NCBI RefSeq assembly: GCF_900176425.1
Contig: NZ_FWXS01000006.1
Span: forward strand, 124,001 to 188,000
Origin: Moheibacter sediminis
GTDB lineage: Bacteria > Bacteroidota > Bacteroidia > Flavobacteriales > Weeksellaceae
DNA: 64,000 nt
Direction: 5' to 3'
Each line of letters begins with the position of its first letter. Within the stretch, counting starts at the first letter, position 1. The position numbers and the translations under genes are program-made. Under the pieces are notes generated by a model, which worked only from the letters and a program-made list of their open reading frames with translations, was not told the origin of the DNA and ran no database searches. Shown here in pieces: positions 25,020 through 32,764 of this stretch.

Positions 25020-26249
25020 TTAAGCATCTAATTCGCCTGCAATTAAATTTAAACTACTCATTGTCAAAATTGCATCACTCAACATGGATCCTTCTACCAA
25101 TTCAGGAAATGCCTGATAGTAAATGAAACATGGTCGTCTGAAGTGCAATCTATATGCGGAACGTCCGCCATCACTAATGAAATAATATCCCAATTCACCA
25201 TTGGCGCCTTCTACTGCATTGTACAATTCCCCTGCAGGAATGTCCACTTCTCCCATGATAATTTTGAAATGGTAAATCAAAGCTTCCATTTTGGTGTAAA
25301 CGTCTTTTTTCAACGGAAGGTAAAAGTCAGGAGCATCCGCATGGTATTTGGTTGCTTCTTCTCCGGTCAAAGCATTTATTTTTTGAATAGCTTGTTTGAT
25401 CAAGCTAATGCTTTGTTTCATTTCTTCACCTCTCACCAAATAACGGTCGTAACAGTCGCCTGTCGTACCAACGGGAACTTGGAATTCGAATTCGTCGTAA
25501 CGGCAATAAGGTTTTTGAACACGGATGTCATAATCAACGCCTGCAGCTCTCAGGTTCGGACCTGTAAACCCATAAGCCAAAGCACGTTCTTTGCTGATGC
25601 CGCCAACGCCTTGCGTACGTTCGATGAAAATTCTGTTTCGATTGAAAAGATTTTCAAATTCTTCCAAAACCCCGGGATATTCCTCTACAAAACGATTGAT
25701 TTTTTCCCAAGCTGCATCGCTGAAATCTCTTTCGAAACCTCCAATCCTACCGATGTTGGTAGTCAAACGGCTTCCGCAGATTTCTTCATAGATTTCATAA
25801 ATCAATTCACGGTAGCGCATTAAATATAAAAATCCGGTAAATGCTCCGGTATCAACGCCTAAAATCGAATTACAAATCAAATGGTCAGCGATTCTCGCCA
25901 ATTCCATGATGATAACTCTCAAATAGCTTACTCTTGGCGGAACTTCAATTCCTACAAATTTCTCTACCGTCAAATGCCAACCGATATTGTTGATCGGGGC
26001 TGAACAATAGTTCAATCTATCTGTCAAAGGTGTTACCTGATAAAGTGGTTTTCTTTCCGCGATTTTTTCAAATGCGCGGTGGATGTAACCCACAGTAGGA
26101 GTTGCTTTGATGATACGTTCACCATCCACTTCCAAAATATTTTGGAATACACCATGCGTCGCCGGGTGTGTTGGACCCAAGTTCAGCGTGGTCGTCGTTT
26201 TTTCTAAAGACTCCTTTGGTAATTTTATATTGTTTTTAACTTCCTGCAT
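25020..26249 (-). CDS. nuoD: NADH-quinone oxidoreductase subunit D
   Basis: 409 residues, the 49-kDa quinone-site subunit. Family markers: LGPTHPATHGVFQ (quinone-binding histidine and threonine), YIHRAFEKIAE, ELARIADHLICNS, and the C-terminal RRPCFIYYQAF...MSSLNLIAGELDA. NuoC and NuoD are separate genes, 13 nt apart, not fused as in E. coli. Confidence 0.97.
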   Translation of the reverse strand: MQEVKNNIKLPKESLEKTTTTLNLGPTHPATHGVFQNILEVDGERIIKATPTVGYIHRAFEKIAERKPLYQVTPLTDRLNYCSAPINNIGWHLTVEKFVGIEVPPRVSYLRVIIMELARIADHLICNSILGVDTGAFTGFLYLMRYRELIYEIYEEICGSRLTTNIGRIGGFERDFSDAAWEKINRFVEEYPGVLEEFENLFNRNRIFIERTQGVGGISKERALAYGFTGPNLRAAGVDYDIRVQKPYCRYDEFEFQVPVGTTGDCYDRYLVRGEEMKQSISLIKQAIQKINALTGEEATKYHADAPDFYLPLKKDVYTKMEALIYHFKIIMGEVDIPAGELYNAVEGANGELGYYFISDGGRSAYRLHFRRPCFIYYQAFPELVEGSMLSDAILTMSSLNLIAGELDA

Positions 26250-26262
26250 TTTATCTCTTAAA

Positions 26263-26796
26263 TTATACAGTGAATCCTCCTAAATTGAAACTTCCGCCGC
26301 GTCCAAACATTTCGTCGTCTTTGTCTTTACGTGTTTGGTCTTCTAATGGGAATTCTTTCCTCAATGGGAAATAATCCATTTCATCTACATTCATCACACG
26401 GATCAAATTCGGATGACCGATAAAATTCACTCCGAAGAAATCATAACATTCTCTTTCAAGCCAATTGGCAGTGTCAAATAATTTCGAAGCGGTATAAATG
26501 TTGGGTTCATTGATGTCCAAACCAAATTTCAATCTCACATGGAAATTTTTCTGCATATTGTAAACCAGATAAGTAACCACCAATTCTTCGCCTAAATTAT
26601 TAGGATAATGAATTGCGGTCAAGTCTGTCATGAACCTGAAACCTAATTCTTCTTCGTCATATAAATATTGAAGAATTTTCAGGTTAAATTCTTTGTCTGC
26701 ATGGATGGCAATTAATTCAAAATTTTCTTCGTAACCGATGATCGATTCTCCGAATTTCTCTCTTAATTTATCAAATACAAATTTATTATCCAACAT
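26263..26796 (-). CDS. nuoC: NADH-quinone oxidoreductase subunit C
   Basis: 177 residues, the 30-kDa subunit. The signature ERECYDFFGVNFIGHPNLIRVMNVDEMDYFPLRKEFPL (residues about 115-152) is complete. It is a structural part of the quinone module with NuoB and NuoD. It lies between nuoB (11-nt gap) and nuoD (13-nt gap). Confidence 0.97.
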   Translation of the reverse strand: MLDNKFVFDKLREKFGESIIGYEENFELIAIHADKEFNLKILQYLYDEEELGFRFMTDLTAIHYPNNLGEELVVTYLVYNMQKNFHVRLKFGLDINEPNIYTASKLFDTANWLERECYDFFGVNFIGHPNLIRVMNVDEMDYFPLRKEFPLEDQTRKDKDDEMFGRGGSFNLGGFTV

Positions 26797-26807
26797 ATAC
26801 TTTTCGC

Positions 26808-27380
26808 TTATGAAATGCCGTAGCTTGTCAATAATTCCTGATATTCCGGGCTATTTCTTCTTCTTATACTTTCACTTTCTACCAAATCCTGGATGCGCAG
26901 AACACCATCGATGATTGCTTCCGGACGTGGCGGGCAACCCGGAACGTAAACGTCCACCGGAATTACTTGGTCGATTCCCTGCAAAACAGAATAAGTGTCA
27001 AAAATTCCACCGCTGCTTGCACAAGCACCAACTGCAACAACCCAACGAGGTTCAGCCATCTGGATGTAAACCTGACGTAGAACCGGAGCCATTTTTTTAG
27101 AAATGGTTCCCATCACCATCAAAAGGTCACATTGTCTCGGTGTAAATGCCAAACGCTCACTTCCGAAACGTGACAAATCATATGTAGAACCCATCGTTGC
27201 CATAAATTCAATCCCGCAACAACTCGTTGCAAATGGCAAAGGCCATATGGAATTTTTACGAGCCAATCCAATTACTTTAGAAAGCTGCATGGTCATGAAA
27301 CCTTCTCCCTGATAACCTTCCGGCATATCCACAACTTTGATGTTTGTGTTGTGTGTTACCGGTCTTTTATTATGAATCAT
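26808..27380 (-). CDS. nuoB: NADH-quinone oxidoreductase subunit B
   Basis: 190 residues. Ligands of cluster N2, which reduces quinone, are present: adjacent C54-C55 (SCCGIEFMA), C120 (VGACASSGG) and C149 (VPGCPPRPE). Typical motifs RFGSERLAFTPRQCDLLMVMG and TISKKMAPVL are intact. The N-terminal ~28 residues are non-conserved. It follows nuoA after 38 nt. Confidence 0.97.
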   Translation of the reverse strand: MIHNKRPVTHNTNIKVVDMPEGYQGEGFMTMQLSKVIGLARKNSIWPLPFATSCCGIEFMATMGSTYDLSRFGSERLAFTPRQCDLLMVMGTISKKMAPVLRQVYIQMAEPRWVVAVGACASSGGIFDTYSVLQGIDQVIPVDVYVPGCPPRPEAIIDGVLRIQDLVESESIRRRNSPEYQELLTSYGIS

Positions 27381-27418
27381 AACTTTCTTTTTTAGTTAAA
27401 CAACATTCAGTACTTCGA

Positions 27419-27790
27419 TTATTTTTCCCAATCCAAAGCACCTTTTTTCCTCACATAAAGATACATAATCAAAAACAGACCCACAAATGTCGATACTGCT
27501 GCGAAACCTTCCCATCCTAATTCCTTGAAATTGACTGCGTAAGGATAGAAGAAAATGACTTCCACATCGAACAGTACAAATAGAATAGCTACCAAATAAT
27601 ATTTAATAGAGAAAGGTCTTCTTGCATTTCCAACCTGTTCGATTCCACTTTCAAAGTTGTCCAATTTTTCGTCTGTGCTGCGTTTAGGTCCTAAAAAGTG
27701 AGTTGCTACGATAGTACCAACCACAAAACCAACCGCTAAGAGGAACAAAATTAAAATTGGAATATAGTCTAAAGATGTGTTCATTTTCAT
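27419..27790 (-). CDS. nuoA: NADH-quinone oxidoreductase subunit A
   Basis: 123 residues, three transmembrane helices, first gene of the operon. The conserved acidic loop (KLDNFESGIEQVGNARRPFSIKYYLVAILFVLFDVEVIFFYP) is complete. Two possible starts, codons 1 and 3 (27790 and 27784). A promoter with both -33 and -7 elements lies 16-45 nt upstream. Confidence 0.96.
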   Translation of the reverse strand: MKMNTSLDYIPILILFLLAVGFVVGTIVATHFLGPKRSTDEKLDNFESGIEQVGNARRPFSIKYYLVAILFVLFDVEVIFFYPYAVNFKELGWEGFAAVSTFVGLFLIMYLYVRKKGALDWEK

Positions 27791-27805
27791 TAAAAATTCA
27801 GCGTG

Positions 27806-27835
27806 TAAATTTACGAACTATAAACTGTACACAAA
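27806..27835 (-). promoter_or_regulatory. promoter of the nuo operon
   Basis: On the minus strand TTTG (27832-27835) and TAAATTTA (27806-27813) are 18 nt apart, close to the Bacteroidota -33 TTTG and -7 TAnnTTTG consensus; the last base of the -7 differs. It is the only site in the window with both elements clearly placed. Confidence 0.5.
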
Positions 27836-28053
27836 GCCGAACGCAATGGAATTTGTCAGTTTTGGTTCAAAACAGTTAATTTATACTCATTATAAATAAT
27901 TAAAATTCAATTTTGCAAACATATCTTCAAAGATTGTTAAAATAAACTAAAATAATTCTTGCGTTTTCGAGGATTTAATGAAAAATTAATAATCAGAAAT
28001 TTAAGTGTCTGAAAATTATTTGAATATCATAAGGATAATTCAATTTAAATTTC

Positions 28054-28061
28054 TACATTTG
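28054..28061 (+). promoter_or_regulatory. -7 promoter element of rplU-rpmA (TACATTTG)
   Basis: A perfect TAnnTTTG 32 nt before the rplU ATG at 28094. Confidence 0.5.
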
Positions 28062-28093
28062 CCGTCCGAAAAATTAATTAAAAAGTATAACTA

Positions 28094-28531
28094 ATGTATG
28101 CAATTGTAGAAATAGCAGGGCTTCAATACAAGATTGAGCAAGACCAGCAATTGTATGTTAACCGTTTGCAAGGTGATGCGGGTGCGGAAGTTTCTTTCGA
28201 CCGTGTGTTGCTTACTGACAATGGTTCCATACAAGTTGGCGCCCCGGTTATAGACGGAGTTTCTGTCGTAGCAAAAATCGTTGAACACGTAAAAGGTGAC
28301 AAAGTAATCGTCTTCAAAAAGAAAAGAAGAAAAGGTTACAAAAAGAAAAACGGTCACCGTCAGCAATTCACTAAAATAGAAATCATTTCTATCGGTGGAG
28401 GAAAAGCCAAAGCGGCTAAGAAAGAAGCTAAAGTTGAGGACGAAGCTCCAAAAGCTGAAGTGAAAAAAGCGAAAAAGGCAGAAGGCGATAGCGCTGAACC
28501 TAAAAAAGCTGCAAAGAAAAAAGAAGATTAA
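28094..28531 (+). CDS. rplU: 50S ribosomal protein L21 with charged C-terminal extension
   Basis: 145 residues; the first ~102 are the L21 domain (MYAIVEIAGLQYKIEQDQQLYVNRL, then KVIVFKKKRRKGYKKKNGHRQQFTKIEI). The last ~40 residues are a lysine/alanine/glutamate-rich tail, longer than E. coli L21 (103 residues) but common in Bacteroidota. It assembles on 23S rRNA in the large subunit. rpmA follows after 22 nt, the usual pair. Confidence 0.97.
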   Translation: MYAIVEIAGLQYKIEQDQQLYVNRLQGDAGAEVSFDRVLLTDNGSIQVGAPVIDGVSVVAKIVEHVKGDKVIVFKKKRRKGYKKKNGHRQQFTKIEIISIGGGKAKAAKKEAKVEDEAPKAEVKKAKKAEGDSAEPKKAAKKKED

Positions 28532-28553
28532 TTAACAGAAAAATTTAACTGAA

Positions 28554-28814
28554 ATGGCACATAAGAAAGGAGTTGGTAGTTCTAAGAACGGCCGTGAATC
28601 TCATTCGAAACGCTTAGGCGTTAAAATCTTCGGTGGACAAGATGCTATAGCGGGAAACATCATCGTTCGTCAAAGAGGAACAAAGCACCATCCAGGTGAC
28701 GGTGTAGGTATTGGTAAAGACCATACTTTGTTTGCTTTGGTAGATGGAAAAGTCGTGTTTAGAAAAAAACGTGACGATAGATCTTACGTATCTATCCAAC
28801 CAAATGTAGAATAA
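28554..28814 (+). CDS. rpmA: 50S ribosomal protein L27
   Basis: 86 residues, full-length L27 ([24 protein letters not shown] at the start, then [23 protein letters not shown]). The N-terminal tail reaches the peptidyl transferase centre. There is no cleaved N-terminal extension as in Firmicutes. Second gene of the rplU-rpmA operon, followed by a terminator. Confidence 0.97.
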   Translation: MAHKKGVGSSKNGRESHSKRLGVKIFGGQDAIAGNIIVRQRGTKHHPGDGVGIGKDHTLFALVDGKVVFRKKRDDRSYVSIQPNVE

Positions 28815-28837
28815 CCCGTTTATATAATACAACAATG

Positions 28838-28870
28838 AAAGGCTTCCCAACGGGTAGCCTTTTGTTTTTT
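28838..28870 (+). terminator. rpmA terminator
   Basis: AAAGGCT at 28838-28844 pairs with AGCCTTT at 28856-28862, with an inner CCC/GGG pair, followed by TTGTTTTTT. The U-tract ends directly at the first base of the tRNA. Confidence 0.75.
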
Positions 28871-28944
28871 GGCTCCGTAGCTCAGCAGGACAGAGCAGTA
28901 GTTTCCTAAACTATTGGTCGGAGGTTCGAATCCTCTCGGAGTCA
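28871..28944 (+). tRNA. tRNA-Arg (anticodon CCT)
   Basis: 74-nt cloverleaf. Acceptor GGCTCCG pairs with CGGAGTC (one G-T wobble), D stem GCTC/GAGC, anticodon stem GTAGT/ACTAT with loop TTCCTAA (CCT at 28905-28907, reads AGG), T arm GGAGG-TTCGAAT-CCTCT. Discriminator A; CCA is not encoded. Confidence 0.93.
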
Positions 28945-28963
28945 CTTTTTCCATTTTAAATCA

Positions 28964-29044
28964 ATGAATAAGAAAAAATTCTTCCAAGACCTCAAAGAAT
29001 TCTTCGGACACATGCTCGAGGTAGTTACCCATATTTGGAAATAG
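28964..29044 (+). CDS. possible 26-residue small protein
   Basis: ATG at 28964 to TAG at 29042: MNKKKFFQDLKEFFGHMLEV followed by VTHIWK. It would be an amphipathic, positively charged peptide. It lies between the tRNA and an AT-only hairpin. No family recognised; coding is uncertain. Confidence 0.25.
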   Translation: MNKKKFFQDLKEFFGHMLEVVTHIWK

Positions 29045-29060
29045 AAATTATTCTACACGA

Positions 29061-29088
29061 AAATTTTCAAATCATTATTTGAAAATTT
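29061..29088. repeat. 12-bp AT-rich perfect hairpin
   Basis: AAATTTTCAAAT and its exact complement around a CATT loop, 16 nt after the possible small ORF and 43 nt before the next gene. May be a weak terminator or an operator. Confidence 0.4.
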
Positions 29089-29131
29089 CATAACTCTTAT
29101 TATCTTCGCTTTACTATTTTTTAATTTAATA

Positions 29132-29626
29132 ATGAAAACAATTAAATTCTTCCACCCGGAGGAAACGTTCACTTACTACATCGAGAAATGTTTCTGCAAA
29201 GTAGTATATTCAGGACAACAACACCAACTCCTTATTGAAGTCCACTCCAACGACGACTTAGATCATGTTGACGACGATTCTTTGCAAAATGAATATCCGC
29301 AAGTCATCATGTCCATCGACGATTTTCCTCTTCCAGTTACTTCCATCGAAGAATTGGACGGGCAGACCATCGAAATTCCCAACAGCTATGTCGAAATCGA
29401 AGATGAAGATGGCGAATTGGTCGATGTTTATTACACAACGCTCAATTTTTCCGAATCCAAATTTGAATCAGACAACAACAAACTGACCTTTTTCAAAGAC
29501 GAAACCGGAACTTTGTGCGTCAGATGGAAAGGCGAAGCCGTGGATTTTACAGAAGAAACCGACGAGCTGATTCCTTTTGAAGTGTCCTGCGCATTCGTCC
29601 CCCAAAAAATAGAAGAGAAAGACTAA
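29132..29626 (+). CDS. acidic hypothetical protein
   Basis: 164 residues, no family recognised. Strongly acidic throughout (DDLDHVDDDSLQNEY, EIEDEDGELVD, EETDEL), with no signal peptide or transmembrane segment, so probably cytoplasmic. Mostly predicted beta strands (LLIEVHSN, QVIMSIDDFPLPV, LCVRWKGEAV); three cysteines lie in the N-terminal half and near the ends (KCFCKVV, TLCVRW, VSCAF). It stands alone and is followed by a REP-like element. Confidence 0.65.
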   Translation: MKTIKFFHPEETFTYYIEKCFCKVVYSGQQHQLLIEVHSNDDLDHVDDDSLQNEYPQVIMSIDDFPLPVTSIEELDGQTIEIPNSYVEIEDEDGELVDVYYTTLNFSESKFESDNNKLTFFKDETGTLCVRWKGEAVDFTEETDELIPFEVSCAFVPQKIEEKD

Positions 29627-29645
29627 AATCGCATTCTTCTTTTTC

Positions 29646-29790
29646 AGGAGCCCATCCCGTTTTCCGTTCCAATCTTTTGCTCATCCGCTTATTTTGTCAG
29701 CGGTAAAAAAGGAGTTCCACTGCGTTCCACTCTTTTTTACCGTACAAAAACACGCATCCTCACAAAAGGATTTTCACTGCAACCGGGGCT
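29646..29790. repeat. composite hairpin REP-like element
   Basis: Nested complementarity: outer AGCCC (29649-29653) with GGGCT (29786-29790), then AATCTTTTG with CAAAAGGATT, and an inner near-perfect stem of CGGTAAAAAAGGAG with CTCTTTTTTACCG. The layout matches the short interspersed elements I know from flavobacterial genomes (CCCG...CTTTT...AAAAGGATT...GGGCTA). No coding content. Confidence 0.6.
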
Positions 29791-29848
29791 AATTTCTCAT
29801 GCGAAATCATCTCTTCCCAAAATCTCATGCCCACTGCCAAAAATCCTT

Positions 29849-29856
29849 TATCTTTG
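29849..29856 (+). promoter_or_regulatory. -7 promoter element of maeB (TATCTTTG)
   Basis: A perfect TAnnTTTG 21 nt before the ATG at 29878. Confidence 0.45.
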
Positions 29857-29877
29857 CCCTTGGTTTAAGAGAAAAAA

Positions 29878-32154
29878 ATGAGAACGGAAAAAGACGATAA
29901 ACTGAAGCAGGACGCACTGCATTACCACGAATCAGGAAGAAAAGGAAAGATAGAAGTGATCCCGACCAAAAGCCACAGCACCCAAAGAGATTTGGCATTG
30001 GCTTATTCACCCGGCGTGGCAGAGCCTTGTCTGGCAATCGAGCAAAATCCAGATGATGCTTACCGCTATACCACCAAAGGAAATTTGGTTGCGGTAATTT
30101 CCAATGGAACAGCCGTTTTAGGATTGGGCGACATCGGACCTTTGGCATCAAAACCCGTGATGGAGGGGAAAGGTTTATTATTCAAAATCTTTGCGGACAT
30201 CGATGTATTCGACATTGAAATCGATGAAAAAGACCCTGAAAAATTCATTCAAACTGTAAAAGCAATTTCACCCACTTTTGGTGGAATTAATCTGGAAGAT
30301 ATAAAAGCGCCCGAAGCATTCGAAATCGAAAGAAGGCTCAAAGAAGAATTGGACATTCCTGTTATGCACGATGACCAGCACGGAACTGCAATTATTTCAG
30401 CCGCCGCTTTGATCAATGCTTTGGAATTGGCAGATAAAAAAATTGACGAAGTAAAATTCGTTGTAAATGGTGCCGGAGCCGCAGCAATTGCTTGTACGCA
30501 TTTGTACGTTGCATTGGGTGCGATGCCGGAAAATATTTTGATGTGTGACAGCAAAGGTGTCATCAATCATCGTCGAAATGATTTGAACGAAGAAAAATTA
30601 CCATTCGTTCGCCAGACAGATTTGAATACTTTGGAAGAAGCTATGAAAAATTCCGACGTTTTCATCGGACTTTCCAAAGCAGATGTGGTTTCTGAAGAAA
30701 TGTTGCTTTCGATGAATTCAAATCCAATCGTTTTTGCCATGGCAAATCCCGTTCCTGAAATCAGCTATGAAAAAGCAGTTGAAACCAGAAAAGATGTCAT
30801 CATGGCGACCGGTCGTTCCGATTATCCAAATCAGGTGAACAATGTACTTGGTTTTCCATTTATTTTCCGTGGAGCATTAGACGTTCAGTCTACAAAAATC
30901 AATGAAGAAATGAAATTAGCAGCGGTTCATGCTTTGGCAAATTTGGCAAAAGAACCCGTTCCTGAAATGGTAAACATGGCTTACAACGCCGGAAATTTAA
31001 GTTTCGGAAAAGAATACATCATTCCAAAACCATTTGACAACCGTTTGATTACACGCGTTTCGATGGCAGTTGCAAAAGCTGCTATAAAATCTGGTGTTGC
31101 CAAAAATCCGATTTCAAATTGGGAGGCTTATGAGGAGGAGTTGCTTAACCGAATGAGCAGCGACCAGAAATTAATCAGATTACTTCAAAATAGAGCAAAA
31201 CAAGATCCAAAAACGGTTGTGTTTAGTAATGCTGCCGAATACAATGTATTAAAAGCTGCACAAATCGTAAACGACGAAGGAATTGCAAAACCCATTTTGC
31301 TTGGAAACAAAGCCAAAGTTGAAGAAATAAAAAAACAATTTGACATCATTCTAGATGTTCCGATTATCGATCCGAAATCTCCAGAATCAGAAGAGCACGT
31401 AAATAGATTAGCCGAATTGCTTTGGAAAAAACGCCAGCGCAAAGGAATGACTTTGTACAATGCAAAACGTTTCTTGACCAATCGTGATTATTTTGGTTCG
31501 ATGATGGTAGAAGCGGGTGAAGCAGATGCCTTTTTGACGGGTAGCACGAGAAGTTATGCAAGTTCTTTGAAGCCGGCATTGGAAGTAATTGGTGCTGCGC
31601 CAAATGCAGGAAGAGTTGCAGGTTTGATGTTGATGCTTACAAAAAAAGGTCCTTTGTTTTTTGCTGATACGACGATCAATGACAATCCGACCGCGAAAGA
31701 TTTGGCGAAAATTGCAAGAATGACTGAATATGTGGTAAAAGGAATGGGTATCCAACCGATAACGGCAATGCTTTCTTTTGAAAACTTTGCGGCACGTACC
31801 GAAACTTCTAAAAAAGTAAGCGAAGCCGTTTCTATTTTGCACAAAAGTTTTCCCGATATGGTAGTCGATGGAGAAATTCAGCCGGATTTTGCTTTGAATG
31901 AAGATTTAATCCAAAAAACATTTCCTTTTTCTAAATTAAACGGAAAACGTGCCAACGTGCTCATTTTCCCAAATTTAGCTTCAGGAAATTTATCTTATAA
32001 AATTTTACGCGGAATAGAAAACAGCCAGATCATTGGTCCGATTTTGATGGGAATGAACAAGCCTGTTCACATTTTACAGATGCGTTCTTCGATTGAAGAA
32101 ATCGTGAATCTCGCAACGATTGCTGTTTTAGATGCCCAACAAAGAAAAAAATGA
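29878..32154 (+). CDS. maeB: NADP-dependent malic enzyme with phosphotransacetylase-like domain
   Basis: 758 residues, the size of MaeB. The first ~430 residues are the malic enzyme: TQRDLALAYSPGVAEPCLAI, GLGDIGPLASKPVMEGKGLLFK, the metal site around EDIKAPEAFEIE and MHDDQHGTAII, and the Rossmann motif VNGAGAAAIA. The rest is a phosphate acetyl/butyryltransferase-like domain (KPILLGNKAKVEEI, ADAFLTGSTRSYASSLKPAL), generally regulatory rather than catalytic. It converts malate to pyruvate with NADPH. ruvA overlaps its stop by 4 nt (ATGA). Confidence 0.96.
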   Translation: MRTEKDDKLKQDALHYHESGRKGKIEVIPTKSHSTQRDLALAYSPGVAEPCLAIEQNPDDAYRYTTKGNLVAVISNGTAVLGLGDIGPLASKPVMEGKGLLFKIFADIDVFDIEIDEKDPEKFIQTVKAISPTFGGINLEDIKAPEAFEIERRLKEELDIPVMHDDQHGTAIISAAALINALELADKKIDEVKFVVNGAGAAAIACTHLYVALGAMPENILMCDSKGVINHRRNDLNEEKLPFVRQTDLNTLEEAMKNSDVFIGLSKADVVSEEMLLSMNSNPIVFAMANPVPEISYEKAVETRKDVIMATGRSDYPNQVNNVLGFPFIFRGALDVQSTKINEEMKLAAVHALANLAKEPVPEMVNMAYNAGNLSFGKEYIIPKPFDNRLITRVSMAVAKAAIKSGVAKNPISNWEAYEEELLNRMSSDQKLIRLLQNRAKQDPKTVVFSNAAEYNVLKAAQIVNDEGIAKPILLGNKAKVEEIKKQFDIILDVPIIDPKSPESEEHVNRLAELLWKKRQRKGMTLYNAKRFLTNRDYFGSMMVEAGEADAFLTGSTRSYASSLKPALEVIGAAPNAGRVAGLMLMLTKKGPLFFADTTINDNPTAKDLAKIARMTEYVVKGMGIQPITAMLSFENFAARTETSKKVSEAVSILHKSFPDMVVDGEIQPDFALNEDLIQKTFPFSKLNGKRANVLIFPNLASGNLSYKILRGIENSQIIGPILMGMNKPVHILQMRSSIEEIVNLATIAVLDAQQRKK

Positions 32155-32735
32155 TAACACACTTAAACGGAAAATTAATCGAAATTTATCCAAGTCATGC
32201 GATTGTAGAATGTGGCGGAATCGGATATTGGGTCAACATTAGTTTAAACTCCTATTCAAAATTAGAAAAAGAGGAAAACGTTAAAATTTTCACGCAATTT
32301 GTCGTTCGGGAAGACGCGCATATTTTGTTTGGATTTCATTCAAAAAAAGAAAGAGAAGTTTTTCAAAAATTGGTTTCTGTAAATGGAGTCGGTCCTTCGT
32401 CCGCGATGATGATGCTTTCTTCTTTGGAAATTGATGAAATTGTGGAATCCATTGAAAATGCAGATGTTAAAAAATTACAAAGCGTAAAAGGCATCGGAGC
32501 CAAGACAGCACAGAGAATCATCATTGATTTAAAGGATAAGTTAACAGATGATGTTTTTAATTTTAACATTAATTCCGATAATTCTAAAAATAAATCTAAA
32601 TTTGAGGCGTTATCAGCATTAGACGTTCTCGGAATACCAAGGAAAACCGCCGAAAAAGTAATGGAAGTTGTTTCAAAAGACTATCCTGACGCAGAAGCCG
32701 ATGTCTTGGTGAAAGAAACGTTGAAAAGATTATAA
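32151..32735 (+). CDS. ruvA: Holliday junction DNA helicase subunit RuvA
   Basis: 194 residues: N-terminal OB domain (MITHLNGKLIEIYPSHAIVE), two helix-hairpin-helix motifs (FQKLVSVNGVGPSSAMMMLS and LQSVKGIGAKTAQRIIIDLK) that bind the junction, and a C-terminal RuvB-binding domain (ALDVLGIPRKTAEKVMEVV). With RuvB it drives branch migration. The start overlaps the maeB stop. sprA follows after 29 nt (or less). Confidence 0.96.
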   Translation: MITHLNGKLIEIYPSHAIVECGGIGYWVNISLNSYSKLEKEENVKIFTQFVVREDAHILFGFHSKKEREVFQKLVSVNGVGPSSAMMMLSSLEIDEIVESIENADVKKLQSVKGIGAKTAQRIIIDLKDKLTDDVFNFNINSDNSKNKSKFEALSALDVLGIPRKTAEKVMEVVSKDYPDAEADVLVKETLKRL

Positions 32736-32764
32736 TATTTTTATTGAAACAGCTTTATATACGC

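Larger units (their letters stand above)
27791..28093. other. divergent intergenic region between nuoA and rplU
   Basis: 303 AT-rich bases with no supported gene. The left end carries the nuo operon promoter (27806-27835, minus strand) and the right end the rplU -7 element (28054-28061, plus strand). Nothing else recognisable in the middle. Confidence 0.6.

Noticed and set aside
25075-25115. PELVEGSM in NuoD, like the translation of the CTTCGACAAGCTCAGG-type repeat
   Set aside because: NuoD proteins naturally have a similar stretch at this place before the SDA motif, and the DNA (CCTGAATTGGTAGAAGGA) lacks the palindrome arms.
25143-25823. 226-codon open frame on the plus strand opposite nuoD
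   Set aside because: It is a mirror of the strongly conserved nuoD frame and has no family-like features, promoter or neighbours of its own.
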